This document shows positions 1 to 8,933 of a DNA stretch of 21,812 nt, in pieces. The notes under the pieces are model-generated. The model did not search any database. It was not told the DNA's origin and saw only the letters and a program-made list of their open reading frames with translations. Position numbers and translations under genes: made by a program. Source of the DNA: Haplomitrium mnioides (taxonomy: Eukaryota > Marchantiophyta > Haplomitriopsida > Calobryales); assembly GCA_049999725.1 (NCBI GenBank), contig JBNGIS010005724.1:50752-72563 (forward strand), written 5' to 3'. Position 1 is the first letter of the stretch; each line of letters begins with the position of its first letter.

Positions 1-600
1 CTTTCTTCTTCGACAAAGAATGAAACAAAAGTTCTCTCTCTAGCTTTATGTCATCTAGCTTTTTCAATCAAAACCTCAATTTAACATATGTGAATCAACC
101 TCCATCATTCCAAACTTTCTTCTTGGACAAAGAATGAAACAAGAGTTCTCGCTCTAACTTCATGTCACATAGCTTTTTGAATCTAAACTTCAGTTTAACA
201 TATATGAATAACCTCTATCGTTCCAAATGTTTTTCTTCAACAAAGAATGAAAGAAGAGTTCTCTCTCTACCTTCATATCACATAGCTTTTTGAATCAAAG
301 CTTCAGTTTAACATATATGAAGGAACCTCTATGGTTTCAAACTTTCTTCTTTGACAAAGAATTAAAGAAGAGTTCTCTCTCTAACTTTATGTCACATAGC
401 TTTTTGAATCAAAACTTCAGTGTAACATATATGAATCAATCTCTATGGTTCTAAAATTTTTTCTTGGACAAAGAATGAAACAAGAATTCTCTCTCTAACT
501 TCATGTCATATAGCTTTTTGAATCAAAACTTCGGTCTAACATATATGAATCAACCTCTCTTGTTGCAAATTTATTCTTCGAAGAAGAATCAAACAAGAGA
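1..600. repeat. Tandem repeat, 113-114 base unit, about 5 copies
   Basis: Head-to-tail copies are visible by eye. The marker ACAAAGAA recurs at 13, 127, 240, 354 and 468, with a decayed sixth copy near 581, giving spacings of 113-114 bases. Each unit also holds a TCTCTCTCTA tract, TAGCTTTTTGAATC and TTAACATATATGAA. Copies differ by scattered substitutions and one-base indels. The array begins at or before the window edge, so its true length is unknown, and it fades at about 600. I see no coding frame running through it. It could be a small satellite or the internal repeat of a larger element. Confidence 0.93.
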
Positions 601-2330
601 CTACCTGGTAGATACCTTTTGCAAAGTTGAAGTAAAGAAGAAAAGTGATATTTCGGAAATGAGATAAAGCTGAGTGTAGAATGTGGCCGCTGCGGTCTCC
701 CAACACTCCGGGATTATGTAGTTCTATATTTGACACCTCGTATTGACTCGCTTTTACAACCATAGATACAAATGACGAATCAGTGACCAATTGCTGATTC
801 GAAAGTTCTGAAATGGCGGAAGTCATTCGAAAACTCGAAAGGGGGTGATGAAAAGTTTGAAGCGGCGCAGGCCGAGGGAAAGGGGCCCGAGATTGAGCGT
901 TCTGTTCAGAATGCAGGAGTATCCGACCTTAGGTCCGTGCAAGTAGTCTGATTCATCTCAATACGAAATTGGCTCCTGGTTGGGATTATGTAAACTTGCC
1001 TGGTCTGTTCGCTGTAATGAAAGCAGTCTAGACTTCTATCTTGTGACAGTGTATTTCGTATGTCGGCTACACTGCGCTAAATTTCCTCACCGATTCTTCC
1101 ACATTGTCGATTATAGGAAACGTATATATTTCATGGCTCCTCGTTGCGAAGACCCGAGACCCGATCGAGGAGAGTATCTTCCTGGGCAAGCTTGGGAAAG
1201 AGATCGGGAGCGCCATTACCAGAAAGATTATCAGCATAAGAAGAAAATTTCTTCGAAAAACAGTGATGCTGATAACCAACATATGCACAGAATTACCCCC
1301 AGAAGCTCCCGACCTCAGCCACATCATGTGGGGTCCACTTTTATTGAGTCATTCGAAGGCCGAGAGCACCCGGTACAAGTTCAATTTCATCGTTTGTTTG
1401 GTCAAATTCTGATGCACTGATAGAATTGATTATGGGAATGGGGTAGAATATAATTTGAATGCAAGTCCCATACCGGCTCTAATGGCAGAGAGAGAATCCC
1501 GTAATGACAAGACTATTTGTTGCCGTAGTGAGCTATTTGCCAGCAGTGAAAGTTTGAGTACTCTGACATTTCGAGCGTCCTCATGAGAGTTTTTGGACTT
1601 TTCGCGCATGCCCTTGGGAGATTTTGTACTTTTAGCGCCGGTGGAGTAGAAAAGTAAACAACAAACTCTGCGCATACTGGTAATCTGAGCAAGTAAGGAG
1701 TTTTTCCTCTAAGCATTTGAGTAGTCTCTTGTCTAGCATTGAGCGCTTGGAGCACTCGCATGCTGCGAGCAACTGCAAGTATTTAATCGCGCAATGAGCT
1801 CAGCAACATTGAGCTACTGTATGTATGTTTGCTCGAAGTGCTCAACGCTTCTTACGGAAGGCCCATGCCCGCTTGGAAGAATTGAGGGCAGCACCCGACC
1901 TATAATTTCAGTATCTGTAGCGCTCAAAGCTTGGTGTGCCGTGGGGCTAATACATGTGTTAGAGCGCTCATTTGTGTAGATCTTTTATATTCAAAATGGC
2001 ATTTCACGCAGGGCTCAGGAAGTTTTTCATGCATCAGTTCTGTGCCCGAAGTTGTCCGTGCTTTCTTGCGGTTTGGCTGCGTTGACAGCGGGAGCTCACT
2101 TCCGCCTCTCCATACGCTTCCTGCCCGTCCTGCTGGGCCCTGTTCTCCCCCTCGGCACGGGCAAGGACAAAGGGGTGAGACAAGGCTCACGGGAGGAACA
2201 AAGTCCTCTCACTGATTTCTAGTCAGTAATCTCTTCGCTAATCAAATTACAGGTGGTCGAGATTTGTCTCTGGGTGCGTGGAGCATCTAGCCTCAGCAGC
2301 AGGAGATTACTCAAGAATAGTGATAGCCAT
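601..2330. other. No recognisable gene or element
   Basis: I recognise nothing here. The longest open frames (980-1420 and 1104-1412 on plus, 1067-1327 and 1513-1761 on minus) overlap one another, show no motif I know, and have no matching copy elsewhere in the window. Part of the segment (about 2080-2200) is more GC-rich than its surroundings. It could be host intergenic DNA or an old element too decayed to read. A low-copy host exon cannot be excluded. Confidence 0.5.
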
Positions 2331-2332
2331 TG

Positions 2333-2740
2333 TTAGTCAGGGTACGCCAGCAAACTGTTGGAAACACTTGGCTGGTCCCCAAAGAGTAGATTATATCTCT
2401 CTTGGATCTCCGAGTATCTTGGGTAGAGCAGAACATGATGGATGTGATGTTCATCCTTCGTGGCCTGTGGAGGTAGACAATTGTAGCTTGTTGCTGACCT
2501 TAAACTATTTACTCTTTCCCGTCTGAGGTGGTGGGAACCTGTTCTCAGGTGCTTGTCAGGTGAAATGACATATTGTTTCTCAGATAGCATTGTACCTTTT
2601 GTAGTGGACCAGGGTCCTGTATTTGACTTTGGGAGAGGCTGCACTGTAGGCTTGCTGGAGGCTTTACATAGTGTAGTGCTTGAAGAGTCTCTATGCCCAG
2701 TCCCCACTACGTGAATCATTTCTTGCATTTATTGTACTAG
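2333..2740 (-). pseudogene. LINE ORF2 C-terminal fragment (decayed)
   Basis: Minus-strand open frame of about 131 residues. Its second half has the pattern HLRTGSHHLRRERV, then KDEHHI, then YPRYSEIQERYNLLFG. This resembles the post-reverse-transcriptase C-terminus of LINEs, where a basic HxLRxE segment is followed by a Cys/His cluster of the form C-x2-C...EDExH...C-x-x-Y...R.RY. The cysteines expected there are mostly missing, so the cluster is degenerate. No reverse transcriptase core is present. It lies just left of an ORF1 fragment with its 3' tail, but the order shows that the two are not one intact element. The family call comes from recalled motif patterns, not an alignment. Confidence 0.6.
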
Positions 2741-2764
2741 TCTGCTGTTTTTCGGTTTGTTGTT

Positions 2765-2900
2765 GGACTGACAGTAAACCTTTACTCACTTTCACGCATG
2801 TAAGGTTCAACAAAATAACTGATGCCTGTTAATCCCTTTCTGGAACTAACCTAAGAAACAGTAACCCCATGTCCTCAATTCACATAACGGAAAAAAAGTA
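2765..2900 (-). other. LINE 3' untranslated tail
   Basis: Read on the minus strand, this begins with ATTGAGGACATGGGGTTACT and ends with GTAAAGGTTTACTGTCAGTC. It parallels the 3' UTR of the LINE tails at 10884-11044 (plus) and 17419-17575 (minus), which start ATTGAGGGCATTGGGTTACT and end ATAAAG...CTTTCAGTC just before the A-rich tail. No clear poly(A) survives. It directly follows the end of the coiled-coil ORF1 fragment at 2920, so that ORF1 ends in an RT-LINE-type tail with no ORF2 between. Confidence 0.65.
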
Positions 2901-2919
2901 GCTAGTGTAACTAACAAGT

Positions 2920-3905
2920 CTAGCTATCCTCTCCTAGCTGTCCACCTATGTATGTAGCCTGTAGCACATGTTGCACAAGTGTCATATTCTGTAGTGACTC
3001 AACTCGAGCAGGGAGGAACTTCTCTCTGATCATCGCAAATTTTCTATCAGCCCATGCTTTTTTCATCTTTGCAAGCTCTGTAGGAAGAGGTTTTCTTTTC
3101 TCAGGAGTAATGTCCTCATAAATCCTAAAAGGTTGGCTTTTCAGGGCTTTTTTGGCCTTGAGAACGACCATTTGGTCTTGGGTGTTTTGAAGCTGGAGCA
3201 GAATTGGTAGATCCTTGCTGGAGGGTTTATGCTCCTGAGATCACAAGGACCCAGTACTTGTTGCTGTATGGTATGCCCAGTGTCCTCTGAATGCTTTTCT
3301 GGAATTGCATGACCGATAAGGTTTAGTCCTCTTCCCTGCTTCTCCCATTCTGCCTTCATAGCCTCCTGTACTGTTTCTCTAACAGTGGTGGTTCGAGGAG
3401 GACCCTTTCACAATTTTAGCCCAAGACACTTGGGTTTTCTCCATTTCCTGTAAGGTCTTATGTATGGAGTCTACTTTTTCCGTGGAGGCTTCCTCCAGCA
3501 GTTTGATTCACTCCTGCAGTGATGTGCACCTGTTGACAGGGCCGTCTTGTTTTCTTCCGGAAGGGTGGACAGAGCTAGCTCTGTGCAGCACTCGCTGTTT
3601 TTCTCCCGTCTGCCAATGAATGGACTCGGTTTCTTAAGGATTCGTGCATTGCAGCCATATCTTTTGCTTGCTTTTCTGATTTGGAGTGTTGCTGCAACAG
3701 CTTCACCTCCAGATTTTCCACTTTCTTGTAGAGATTGGATATACAGGACTTACCCATGCAAGATCTTGGGGTTTCCTGTATTTTTCTCGTGCATGTTTCC
3801 AGAGGTGCATGGTCTTCAAGCTGCAAGAAAGACCCTGCTGGTGGAGAGGCGTTGCGCGCACCCCCTGTGCTCCTCGTTTCCATTGAAACTAGTTCTATTC
3901 TATTC
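2920..3905 (-). pseudogene. LINE ORF1 with coiled coil and RRM/CTD-like parts (broken)
   Basis: Read on the minus strand from about 3890. An N-terminal segment METRSTGGARNASPPAG is followed by a likely coiled coil (YKKVENLEVKLLQQHSKSEK, continuing to QAKDMAAMHESL). Past frameshifts comes a second helix (SIHKTLQEMEKTQVSWAKIV). A frame from about 3359 reads EWEKQGRGLNLIGHAIPEKH, and a frame from 3171 reads LKAKKALKSQPFRIYEDITP. This order resembles animal L1 ORF1p: coiled coil, an RRM with the LxIxGIPE motif, then a C-terminal domain with a RIYxDxTPE-like stretch. At least three frame changes are needed, so it is a pseudogene. It is followed by a LINE 3' tail rather than ORF2. The poly(A) of the next element (3912-3918) abuts its 5' side. 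The L1-like call is from pattern memory. Confidence 0.6.
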
Positions 3906-3911
3906 TCTCTC

Positions 3912-4165
3912 TTTTTTTGTTGACAGAAAGCTAAAACTTTATTTCCACACATCAAATAACATCAAATACAACTGCCATATGAGTAAAACATCAAAGTCTG
4001 AACTAAAGCAAACTACTTCCTCAAAGGTAGCCAAGTTGGGACACAAAGGTGTCCAGCGACGACAGCTACCCAACAGCAGAGTCTGTCACATGTTCTCCTG
4101 AGGAACATCACTAGCCCCAAGCCATCAATCCAGAAAATAATCAGCCCATTAACTACCAGTTAGTT
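3912..4165 (-). other. 3' UTR and short poly(A) of an ORF1-only LINE (copy A)
   Basis: On the minus strand this runs from after the ORF1 tail to an A7 tract (T at 3912-3918). It contains GATTATTTTCTGGATTGATG, GGGTAGCTGT, and near the end GTGTGGAAATAAAGTTTT with an AATAAA signal, then CTGTCAA before the A-run. The plus-strand copy at 13980-14287 has the same blocks in the same order. The two are therefore 3' ends of one retroposon family in which the 3' UTR follows ORF1 directly. Confidence 0.8.
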
Positions 4166-4690
4166 CTACTTCAAACAATCTCCAGTAAATCTGATAGCTG
4201 AAGACAATATCTTCATTCTGGTTCCACAGAAGGTTGAGAGAGAATTACACTGCGACAGTGAATCATCCTCCAATGAGACTTCCAGGGAGTTGTCATCGTC
4301 CTCCAGAATTTTCTTCGCCAGAAGGTCTAGTTTAGAAAACCTTGTTTGGACCACCTTTCTGGCTGTTTTCTGCCCTGTCATTTTCCCTGAGCCAGGGTCC
4401 TGGCCAATCCATGAGATGTGCTCCGTGTGATTCAAAGTTCTGCAGCCATTGATTCTTTGTTTGGTTTGTTACGTCGAGTGTAACGCTTGATGACCTTCTC
4501 CCACTTGTTCTCTCCCATGTCAGAAGCAAGCTCCTCCTTGGTTACCACTTGGGCCTCAACTTGCATTGTCTTCGCAACTACCACAGCATGTAGGACCTCA
4601 GGTGCCTCTTCTTGTCCCATCTTCTTGCCAGCACCACTAGCCAACTCAAATATAACTGGAGGTGCACCAGTGCCAGTCTTTGATGCATCT
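4166..4690 (-). pseudogene. LINE ORF1 C-terminal region (copy A)
   Basis: Minus-strand frames read GAGKKMGQEEAPEVL, then TKEELASDMGENKWEKVIKR and YTRRNKPNKESMAAEL, then a TGA at 4434-4432. A downstream frame reads GKMTGQKTARKVVQTRFSKL and an acidic end with LEDDDNSLEVSLEDDSL. The same blocks in the same order occur in copy C at about 13580-13960 (plus), and the last block occurs at 11098-11220. The DUF4283 and zinc-knuckle parts are missing, so this copy is truncated at its 5' end near 4690-4790. A one-base loss near 4395 also shifts the frame relative to the 11045 copy. The acidic, polar tail has no assigned biochemical role. Confidence 0.78.
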
Positions 4691-4799
4691 TGGACGGACC
4701 ACTTGGCTGTTTTGCATTGCAGTCGATGGGAACTAGTGCAGAGATGTGAACCAGATGGAGTGACATGTTACTTGTCAGACATTGTTGGATTTGCCTTGA

Positions 4800-5245
4800 T
4801 GGACTGCTATTGATCAGCTTGTTGTACTTGACAGTCCGGGATGCTTCACTGTAGGACTGCCAGAGGATTGTGAAGTAGTGTATTGATAGGTGATCTATGA
4901 GTGCAGTTCCTGATTGATTAGAAAGATACTATATGTTCAGTCCCTTCTTTGAGCCATTTCTGGCATTGGTTGTACCAATTTGTAGGGTCTCCTGGGGCTG
5001 CTTGATGAGATACCTCCATAGCCTAATATTACTGGGTATACGGATCGGACAGTGTCCTGAATAGATTTCAGATATGATAGTCAAGTTTCATGACTGCATG
5101 TGCTTCGATGGGTAGCATACCAAATTCAGTTGCCAGGATTTGCAGTGGTGGGGTGGTGTGGACATTGGCTAATCTAGTGAGGAACCTTTTGAGGGGTTTC
5201 TTGCCATGTTTAAGCCACACTGCAGGAGTTAGGTCCTTGGTGGAG
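4800..5245 (-). pseudogene. LINE ORF2 post-RT fragment (decayed)
   Basis: In pieces on the minus strand I read WLKHGKKPLKRF, FLTRLANVHTTPPLQI, EFGMLPIEAHAVMKLDY and, further on, WYNQCQKWLKEG, with stops between. The block FLxRLxxVxTTxPxxxxxxEFGxxPxE resembles the segment downstream of the reverse transcriptase in some LINE ORF2 proteins, ahead of the C-terminal Cys/His cluster seen at 2333-2740. The two pieces may come from the same family. No catalytic YxDD is present. The call is from pattern resemblance only. Confidence 0.5.
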
Positions 5246-5246
5246 T

Positions 5247-5432
5247 GCTAGGCATGATCATGACTGAGTTTTACCGTTACTTCCGGAAAGTGGCAGAAAC
5301 TCAGTATGAAGATTGATCTGGACCTGGTATCAGGAACTGATGAAACCAGCAGGAAGTTGTGGCAGCTTGTCACTGCTACATATGATGAGGCTGATAATTC
5401 TGAAACTGTGTCTGACACCACATTGTGAAGGC
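5247..5432. repeat. Partial copy of the 8934-9125 interspersed repeat
   Basis: Matches the bases right of the N gap almost position for position: TGACTGAGTTTT, CCGTTACTTCCGGAAAGTGG, AGGAAGTTGTGGCAGCTTGT and the following CTGACACCACA. Similarity stops inside the terminal repeat, at about 5412-5432, where LINE ORF1 sequence takes over. This shows that the sequence beside the gap is a repeat family with at least two copies, not unique DNA. Confidence 0.85.
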
Positions 5433-5678
5433 TGCAATGGGGGCCTTTCACAATGTTCGCCCAAGTGACTTGGGGTCAGCTTCATTTCTGATTCCAGTGA
5501 CTCATGTGTAGCAACGCTCTTGTATTCCATATTTTTCAATGTCTCTTGTGTGGTTGTGGATTTCTGTTCCACAGTGTCGATGTGTTGTGTGAGGATGTCC
5601 AGGCCTGCTCTGCATTTGTGTTCTGCGATGTTTTTGTCCATATCTTGTATTGCCTCGTCCAGGTACTCTGGAACCTCT
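5433..5678 (-). pseudogene. LINE ORF1 coiled-coil fragment
   Basis: The minus-strand frame reads MDKNIAEHKCRAGLDIL, HIDTVEQKSTTTQETLKN and ATHESLESEM, a heptad-like helical stretch. It then reaches a point equivalent to VSWAKIVKGSS in the ORF1 at 2920-3905; the shared DNA context is CCTTTCACAAT followed by GCCCAAG and ACTTGGG. It is thus a second, shorter copy of the coiled-coil ORF1. The repeat at 5247-5432 replaces its downstream part and the LTR starting at 5679 cuts its upstream part. No RRM-like part remains. Confidence 0.6.
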
Positions 5679-5815
5679 TATTGGAAATATATGTTCTGAT
5701 GCTGTATATATGATAACTAGCAAATTGTTAGTTATAGCTAGGATAGCTAATTTTCTTCAATTTAGTTATATTGTTAAGGGCTGCCACATGTCAGGAACAT
5801 AGGCCCTTCTGTTAT

Positions 5816-5831
5816 GTGACAAATTTGTCAC
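5816..5831. promoter_or_regulatory. 16-base perfect palindrome in LTR
   Basis: GTGACAAATTTGTCAC reads the same on both strands. It lies in the U3-like part of the family 1 LTR, upstream of its TATA box. Distal palindromes are also present in the other LTRs, with different sequences. A binding role is inference. Confidence 0.55.
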
Positions 5832-5936
5832 TTAGAAGATTTTGAGGAGTAGTGCAGCTTTGATGCACGTCTCCATCGAGATTATCACGCCTTTAATCAC
5901 GGAGAGATGATCAAGGCTGTGATAGTGGTGTAACGT

Positions 5937-5964
5937 AGGAGGAGATTTCCTCCTTGTATATTTA
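5937..5964 (+). promoter_or_regulatory. Hairpin plus TATA box of the 5679 LTR
   Basis: Stem AGGAGGA (5937-5943), loop GATT, stem TCCTCCT (5948-5954), then two bases, then TATATTTA from 5957. The stem sequence is unrelated to that of the other family 1 copies, but the position relative to TATA is similar. Confidence 0.65.
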
Positions 5965-6510
5965 AGCGAGGCTCCCCCCCATTGGGAAGAATCCTCAGTG
6001 CAAACCATTTCTCTGTGTTTTGCATTTTTCCTTGCTCCATATTTGAGAAGATTGCAGCATCGCGATCTTGCATGCTGCATCTTCTGCTTATCATGTTTGG
6101 AGCAGCGGCAGGTTTTGACTGGCAAGCATACTTCGCGTGAAGGTTGCTCAGATACCAGGTGAATATCAAGCATCGAAGAACAGGAACCGAGTTCCCGTTT
6201 TCGATTCTCCTCCAGAGTCGAGTTTGCAGTTTCGAGGCAGCGACGTTCATTTCACGACGAGGGAGGCAGTGTCGTTCGTTTCACGACAAGGAGTGTCTGC
6301 CAAAAATCGCTTCCATCGTGAACGTGATTTTCTGGCCTCCTGTGTTCCACTTTGGCTGTGTCACAAAGCTATTTCATGACTCCGTTTTCTGGTGTATCAT
6401 GACACTGATAAATTGGCTGCTGTCTCCTTCAACACTGTTTTCTTGTTAAGTGCTCTCTCGACAGGCTTCCTCAACTCTTCATGTGGATTTTCAAAGTTAC
6501 TTTCTATTAG

Positions 6511-7060
6511 GTTTTGGGCCCACATCGAGTTGAGATTGGCAGTGGAAGCACAATCAAGAAATTTGGAAGGGATGAAATTCCCCTTTGGAAATTGCAAATG
6601 AAGGAGATCTTGATGAGTCAAGATCTGTGGGAAATTATTGAGGATCCCCAAATGAAAGACAACCTCATCTCTGAGATGTCTAGAGTTGACATTAAGAGAA
6701 AGGAGACGTTTGGTGACAACTGAGCAGAAGGCCTTAGCATTAATCATGTTGAGCCTTGATAATCATCTTTTGTTATCGGTGGGAGACTGCAACAATGCAC
6801 ATGACGCCTGGATAAAATTATCAAATACTTATGAAGACAAATTAATCTCCCATAGAGTTTTCTTGAAGAGGGAGTTCTTCAAGTTGAGGATGAGGGAGGA
6901 TTCGACCATCACTGAGCATATGATAATGATCAAATCCATGGCTGGTGAGTTGCTTGCAGCAGGTTGTCGAGTTAAGGAAGAGGACATTGTATGTTGGAAA
7001 TTGGCAGCTCACATTTTTGGTGAGCATGTTCATTTGTACAGAAATTTACTTTCTTCACTA
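6511..7060 (+). pseudogene. gag: Ty1-copia gag, N-terminal part (UBN2 type, broken)
   Basis: Two plus-strand frames join with a shift near 6690-6715. The first reads TIKKFGRDEIPLWKLQMKEI then SQDLWEIIED, the classic copia Gag opening (IxKFxG..F..WKxxM..IL...DLW..I). The second reads TEQKALALIMLSL, NNAHDAWIKLSNTYE, FLKREFFKLRMREDSTITEH and ends NLLSSLV. This fits the UBN2/Retrotran_gag_2 family, which forms the virus-like particle. No ATG is seen at the expected start. The zinc knuckle and protease are absent, because at about 7057 the gag runs into an LTR of another family. It follows directly behind the 5679-6509 LTR, consistent with being that element's gag. Confidence 0.85.
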
Positions 7061-7194
7061 GTTTAGCTCCTAACTAGTTTAGAGAGGAATTTGGGGATAG
7101 TGCCATGTGGAGGCACCTGGTGGTGACATGTGTCAGCACCAGAAGGCTCCTTAGGGACATTTATGATTCTTGTCCCTTTCATAAGATAGATCAA

Positions 7195-7215
7195 GCACAT
7201 GCATCGTGCATGTGC
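7195..7215. promoter_or_regulatory. Distal palindrome of family 2 LTR
   Basis: GCACATGCA (7195-7203), loop TCG, TGCATGTGC (7207-7215). The inverse LTR has the loopless form AGCACATGCATGTGCT at 10121-10136. It contains CATGCA, similar to the plant RY motif. Function is inference. Confidence 0.6.
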
Positions 7216-7295
7216 TCACAGGTAGTGTAGGTGAATATTGATTGTGCAGCTCTTGTCCATACTTGTGGAAAAAGTCTCCACCTGCACTGATTCAA

Positions 7296-7365
7296 GCGCC
7301 CATAGATTTTGAACAGGGCGCCCATAGAAATCCAGCAAAATGCTGGTATTGTATTGTGTATATAA
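7296..7365 (+). promoter_or_regulatory. Family 2 LTR promoter: paired motif, hairpin, TATA
   Basis: GCGCCCATAG occurs at 7296-7305 and 7318-7327 (22-base spacing). The hairpin follows: CCAGCA (7332-7337), AAA, TGCTGG (7341-7346). TATATAA starts at 7359, 12 bases after the stem. The inverse LTR keeps the 22-base spacing, the CCAGC/GCTGG stem and the 12-base gap. Confidence 0.75.
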
Positions 7366-7599
7366 TACTGATGAAGAAGAGCTCCAACACATCCTCATTG
7401 CAACCACATTTCTTGTAACCCATTTTTGTGCATTCGAAGGGAGAATCACGTCTGGCAGGAGAGTCGTTTTTTTTCCTCAAGGGTGGAGTCGCGAGTGCCT
7501 TGGCTGTGTTTTTCGTGCAGGGTAAGTAGCTGCGATCAAGCCTGGGAGGAGTTCGCTGCTTGTTCGTGCATAGGACACAAATCGCAAAGTATTGCGATT

Positions 7600-7767
7600 T
7601 GACCTGGAAGAAGGGCGTGTTCGTGTCTGGAAGAACCTGCGTTCGTGTCTGAAGGAGGTCACGTTCCTGCCTGGAAGGTCGTTTTCGCTCTGAAGAAGGA
7701 GCGTTCATGTCTGAAGGAGGTCGCGTTTTCGCTCTGAAGAAGGAGCGTTCGTGTCTGAAGGAGGATC
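7600..7767 (+). repeat. Imperfect 20-30 base minisatellite inside family 2 LTR
   Basis: Repeated blocks of GCGTTCGTGTCTG(A)AGGAGG and TTTTCGCTCTGAAGAAGGA alternate from about 7600 to 7767. The block GCTCTGAAGAAGGAGCGTTC recurs with one change 44 bases apart (about 7687 and 7731). The inverse LTR holds a related, more diverged series at about 9560-9715. It lies downstream of TATA, so it would be transcribed as leader. Confidence 0.75.
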
Positions 7768-7783
7768 CTTGGGAGATTTCAGG

Positions 7784-8498
7784 AATTCGTCAATCAGGTG
7801 AGCAATGAACTGAATACTTCAGTAAAGATTCTGAGAACAGACAGAGGAGGTGAATATATGAGTAAAGCATTCAAGAGCTAGTTGAATGAGAAAGGAATCA
7901 AGGGCCAGACAACAGCCAGGAGCAGCCCAGAACAGAATGGTGTGGTGGAAATGCTAAATAGAACACTCATAGAAAAGGCTAAGTGCATGTTGAGTGAAGC
8001 TGGACTAGGCATTGGGCTGAGGCTGTAAGTACAGCCAACTATTTGCGCAACATTAGTCCTTCAGCAGCCTTGAAGGGTAGAATGCCAGAAGAAGCATGGA
8101 TCGGTAAGTGACCAGATATCTCACACCTAAGAGTCTTTGGATGTGATGCATATGCACTGATACCAGAGGATATGAGGAGAAAGTTGGATAACAAGTCTGA
8201 CACTTGTCCTTTTTCTGGGATATCAGCCTGGAGTTAAGGGGTACCAGCTTCTGAACCGCAAAACTGGGAAAATCATCTGCAGTAGAGATGTCATTTTCAA
8301 GGAAACCAAACCTGAATCACAGAGAAGGTGAGTCATCCAGTGGGTGACAGCTAACATCAGATGCAAAGATGAAATCTGAGGAAGCAGGTCCAAGCAGGAG
8401 GATGTCAGAACCAGAGGACAGGGAGGTCCAAGAGGACAGGCACAGGGATGATCCAAACAAGTGGGAGGAAGGACATTCTGATACAGAATCAAATGGGC
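7784..8498 (+). pseudogene. pol: Ty1-copia integrase core and C-terminal linker (broken)
   Basis: Plus-strand frames read FQEFVNQVSNELNTSVKIL, TDRGGEYMSKAFKS, then a TAG at 7879-7881, LNEKGIKGQTTA, SPEQNGVVEMLNRTLIEKAK and CMLSEAGLG. After a shift come WAEAVSTANYLRNISPSAAL and HLRVFGCDAYALIPEDMRRK; after another, LFLGYQPGVKGYQLLN and GKIICSRDVIF. The Asp of TDRGGEY and the Glu of GVVE are 35 residues apart, the D35E spacing of the retroviral-type integrase (rve) fold. The HHCC zinc domain and first catalytic Asp are missing: the sequence starts abruptly after the family 2 LTR. The last bases read SDTESNG, and the frame resumes at 9233 beyond an insertion. Integrase normally inserts the cDNA; this copy cannot be functional. 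Confidence 0.93.
8487..8498. repeat. Target site duplication, left copy
   Basis: AATCAAATGGGC, repeated exactly at 9221-9232 on the far side of the 8499-9220 insertion. Dropping one copy and the insert restores an open copia linker frame. Confidence 0.85.
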
Positions 8499-8648
8499 TG
8501 AATAGTCTGAAACTTTGTATCTGACACTACAGAGTCAAGGCTGCACTCTATGCGTGCACAGTTGTGATATGTGTAGGTTTTCCCTAGACTATTGCAGCTT
8601 CCATTTAAGTGTTGTTGTGGTTAGTTTTGCTCTCCACAACTTTAAACT
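8499..8648. repeat. Terminal direct repeat, left
   Basis: Matches 9072-9220 with a few substitutions and a two-base indel. Shared blocks include GATATGTGTAGGTTTTCCCT and GTGTTGTTGTGGTTAG. The two copies diverge after AACTAAT. Confidence 0.92.
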
Positions 8649-8833
8649 AATATATTCAGTGGCTTTAGCGGATGTTCTGCATCCAAGTAGTCACCAGTGA
8701 TGCGCTTCATGTGCTATGTTCAGGGTGCACAAGGCCCCAATCACTAACTTTTCAGCAGACCTTTCTGGGAGTTATGCTCTTGGATGTTTGCTTCACAAGA
8801 TCAAACTAAAGGGAAATGAATGATGTCGCAAGC

Positions 8834-8933
8834 NNNNNNNNNNNNNNNNNNNNNNNNNNNNNNNNNNNNNNNNNNNNNNNNNNNNNNNNNNNNNNNNNNN
8901 NNNNNNNNNNNNNNNNNNNNNNNNNNNNNNNNN
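8834..8933. other. Assembly gap of exactly 100 N
   Basis: One hundred N, the usual placeholder for a gap of unknown size. It falls between the two terminal direct repeats, a place where assembly is likely to fail or misjoin. Confidence 1.

Larger units (their letters stand above)
5679..6509 (+). mobile_element. Copia LTR, family 1, diverged copy (5' LTR)
   Basis: About 831 bases. The start TATTGGAAATATATG matches TGTTGGAAATGTATC, the terminus of the solo LTR at 15116-16054 read on the minus strand. The end TTACTTTCTATTA matches TTTACTTTCTAACA. Internal matches include AAGTGCTCTCTCGACAGGCT and CTTCATGTGGATTTTC, the latter seen also at 20903-21812. The middle is strongly diverged. A TATA-type box lies at 5957. 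A copia gag follows directly, so this is a 5' LTR. No standard TGGTATCAGAGC primer site is visible after it; GGTTTTGGGCCCA follows instead. Confidence 0.8.
7057..7768 (+). mobile_element. Copia LTR, family 2, plus orientation, both ends truncated
   Basis: About 712 bases, the inverse of 9500-10270. Shared blocks include TAGTTTAGAG, ATTTGGGGATAGTGCC, the paired GCGCCCATAG motif, GTATTGTGTATATAA, CATTGCAACCACA and AACCCATTTTTGTGCATTC. I estimate 80-90% identity by eye. The TATA at 7359 sets the orientation. The first bases and roughly the last 150-200 bases of the full 892-base copy are missing, so gag is fused to its left end and integrase to its right. No target duplication can be expected or seen. 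Confidence 0.85.

Noticed and set aside
1-600. CRISPR array
   Set aside because: Repeats are contiguous 114-base units without spacers, in a eukaryotic retrotransposon context.
980-1420. Open frame of 146 codons, plus strand, with a second overlapping frame at 1104-1412
   Set aside because: No recognisable motif, overlapping open frames on both strands, and no second copy to show conservation. Composition alone could give such frames.
1740-1870. Possible tRNA or SINE because of repeated GAGC-rich segments
   Set aside because: No A/B box pair or cloverleaf could be drawn, and there is no poly(A) or target duplication.
1924-2215. Overlapping open frames on both strands
   Set aside because: They lie in a GC-rich stretch with few stops and have low-complexity content. 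No family resemblance.
3547-4101. 184-codon plus-strand frame
   Set aside because: Runs antisense across the coiled-coil LINE ORF1 and the 3' UTR of copy A, so it is a shadow frame.
6510-6530. Primer-binding site after the 5679-6509 LTR
   Set aside because: The bases GGTTTTGGGCCCA do not match the usual initiator tRNA-Met complement, and I cannot name another tRNA with confidence.
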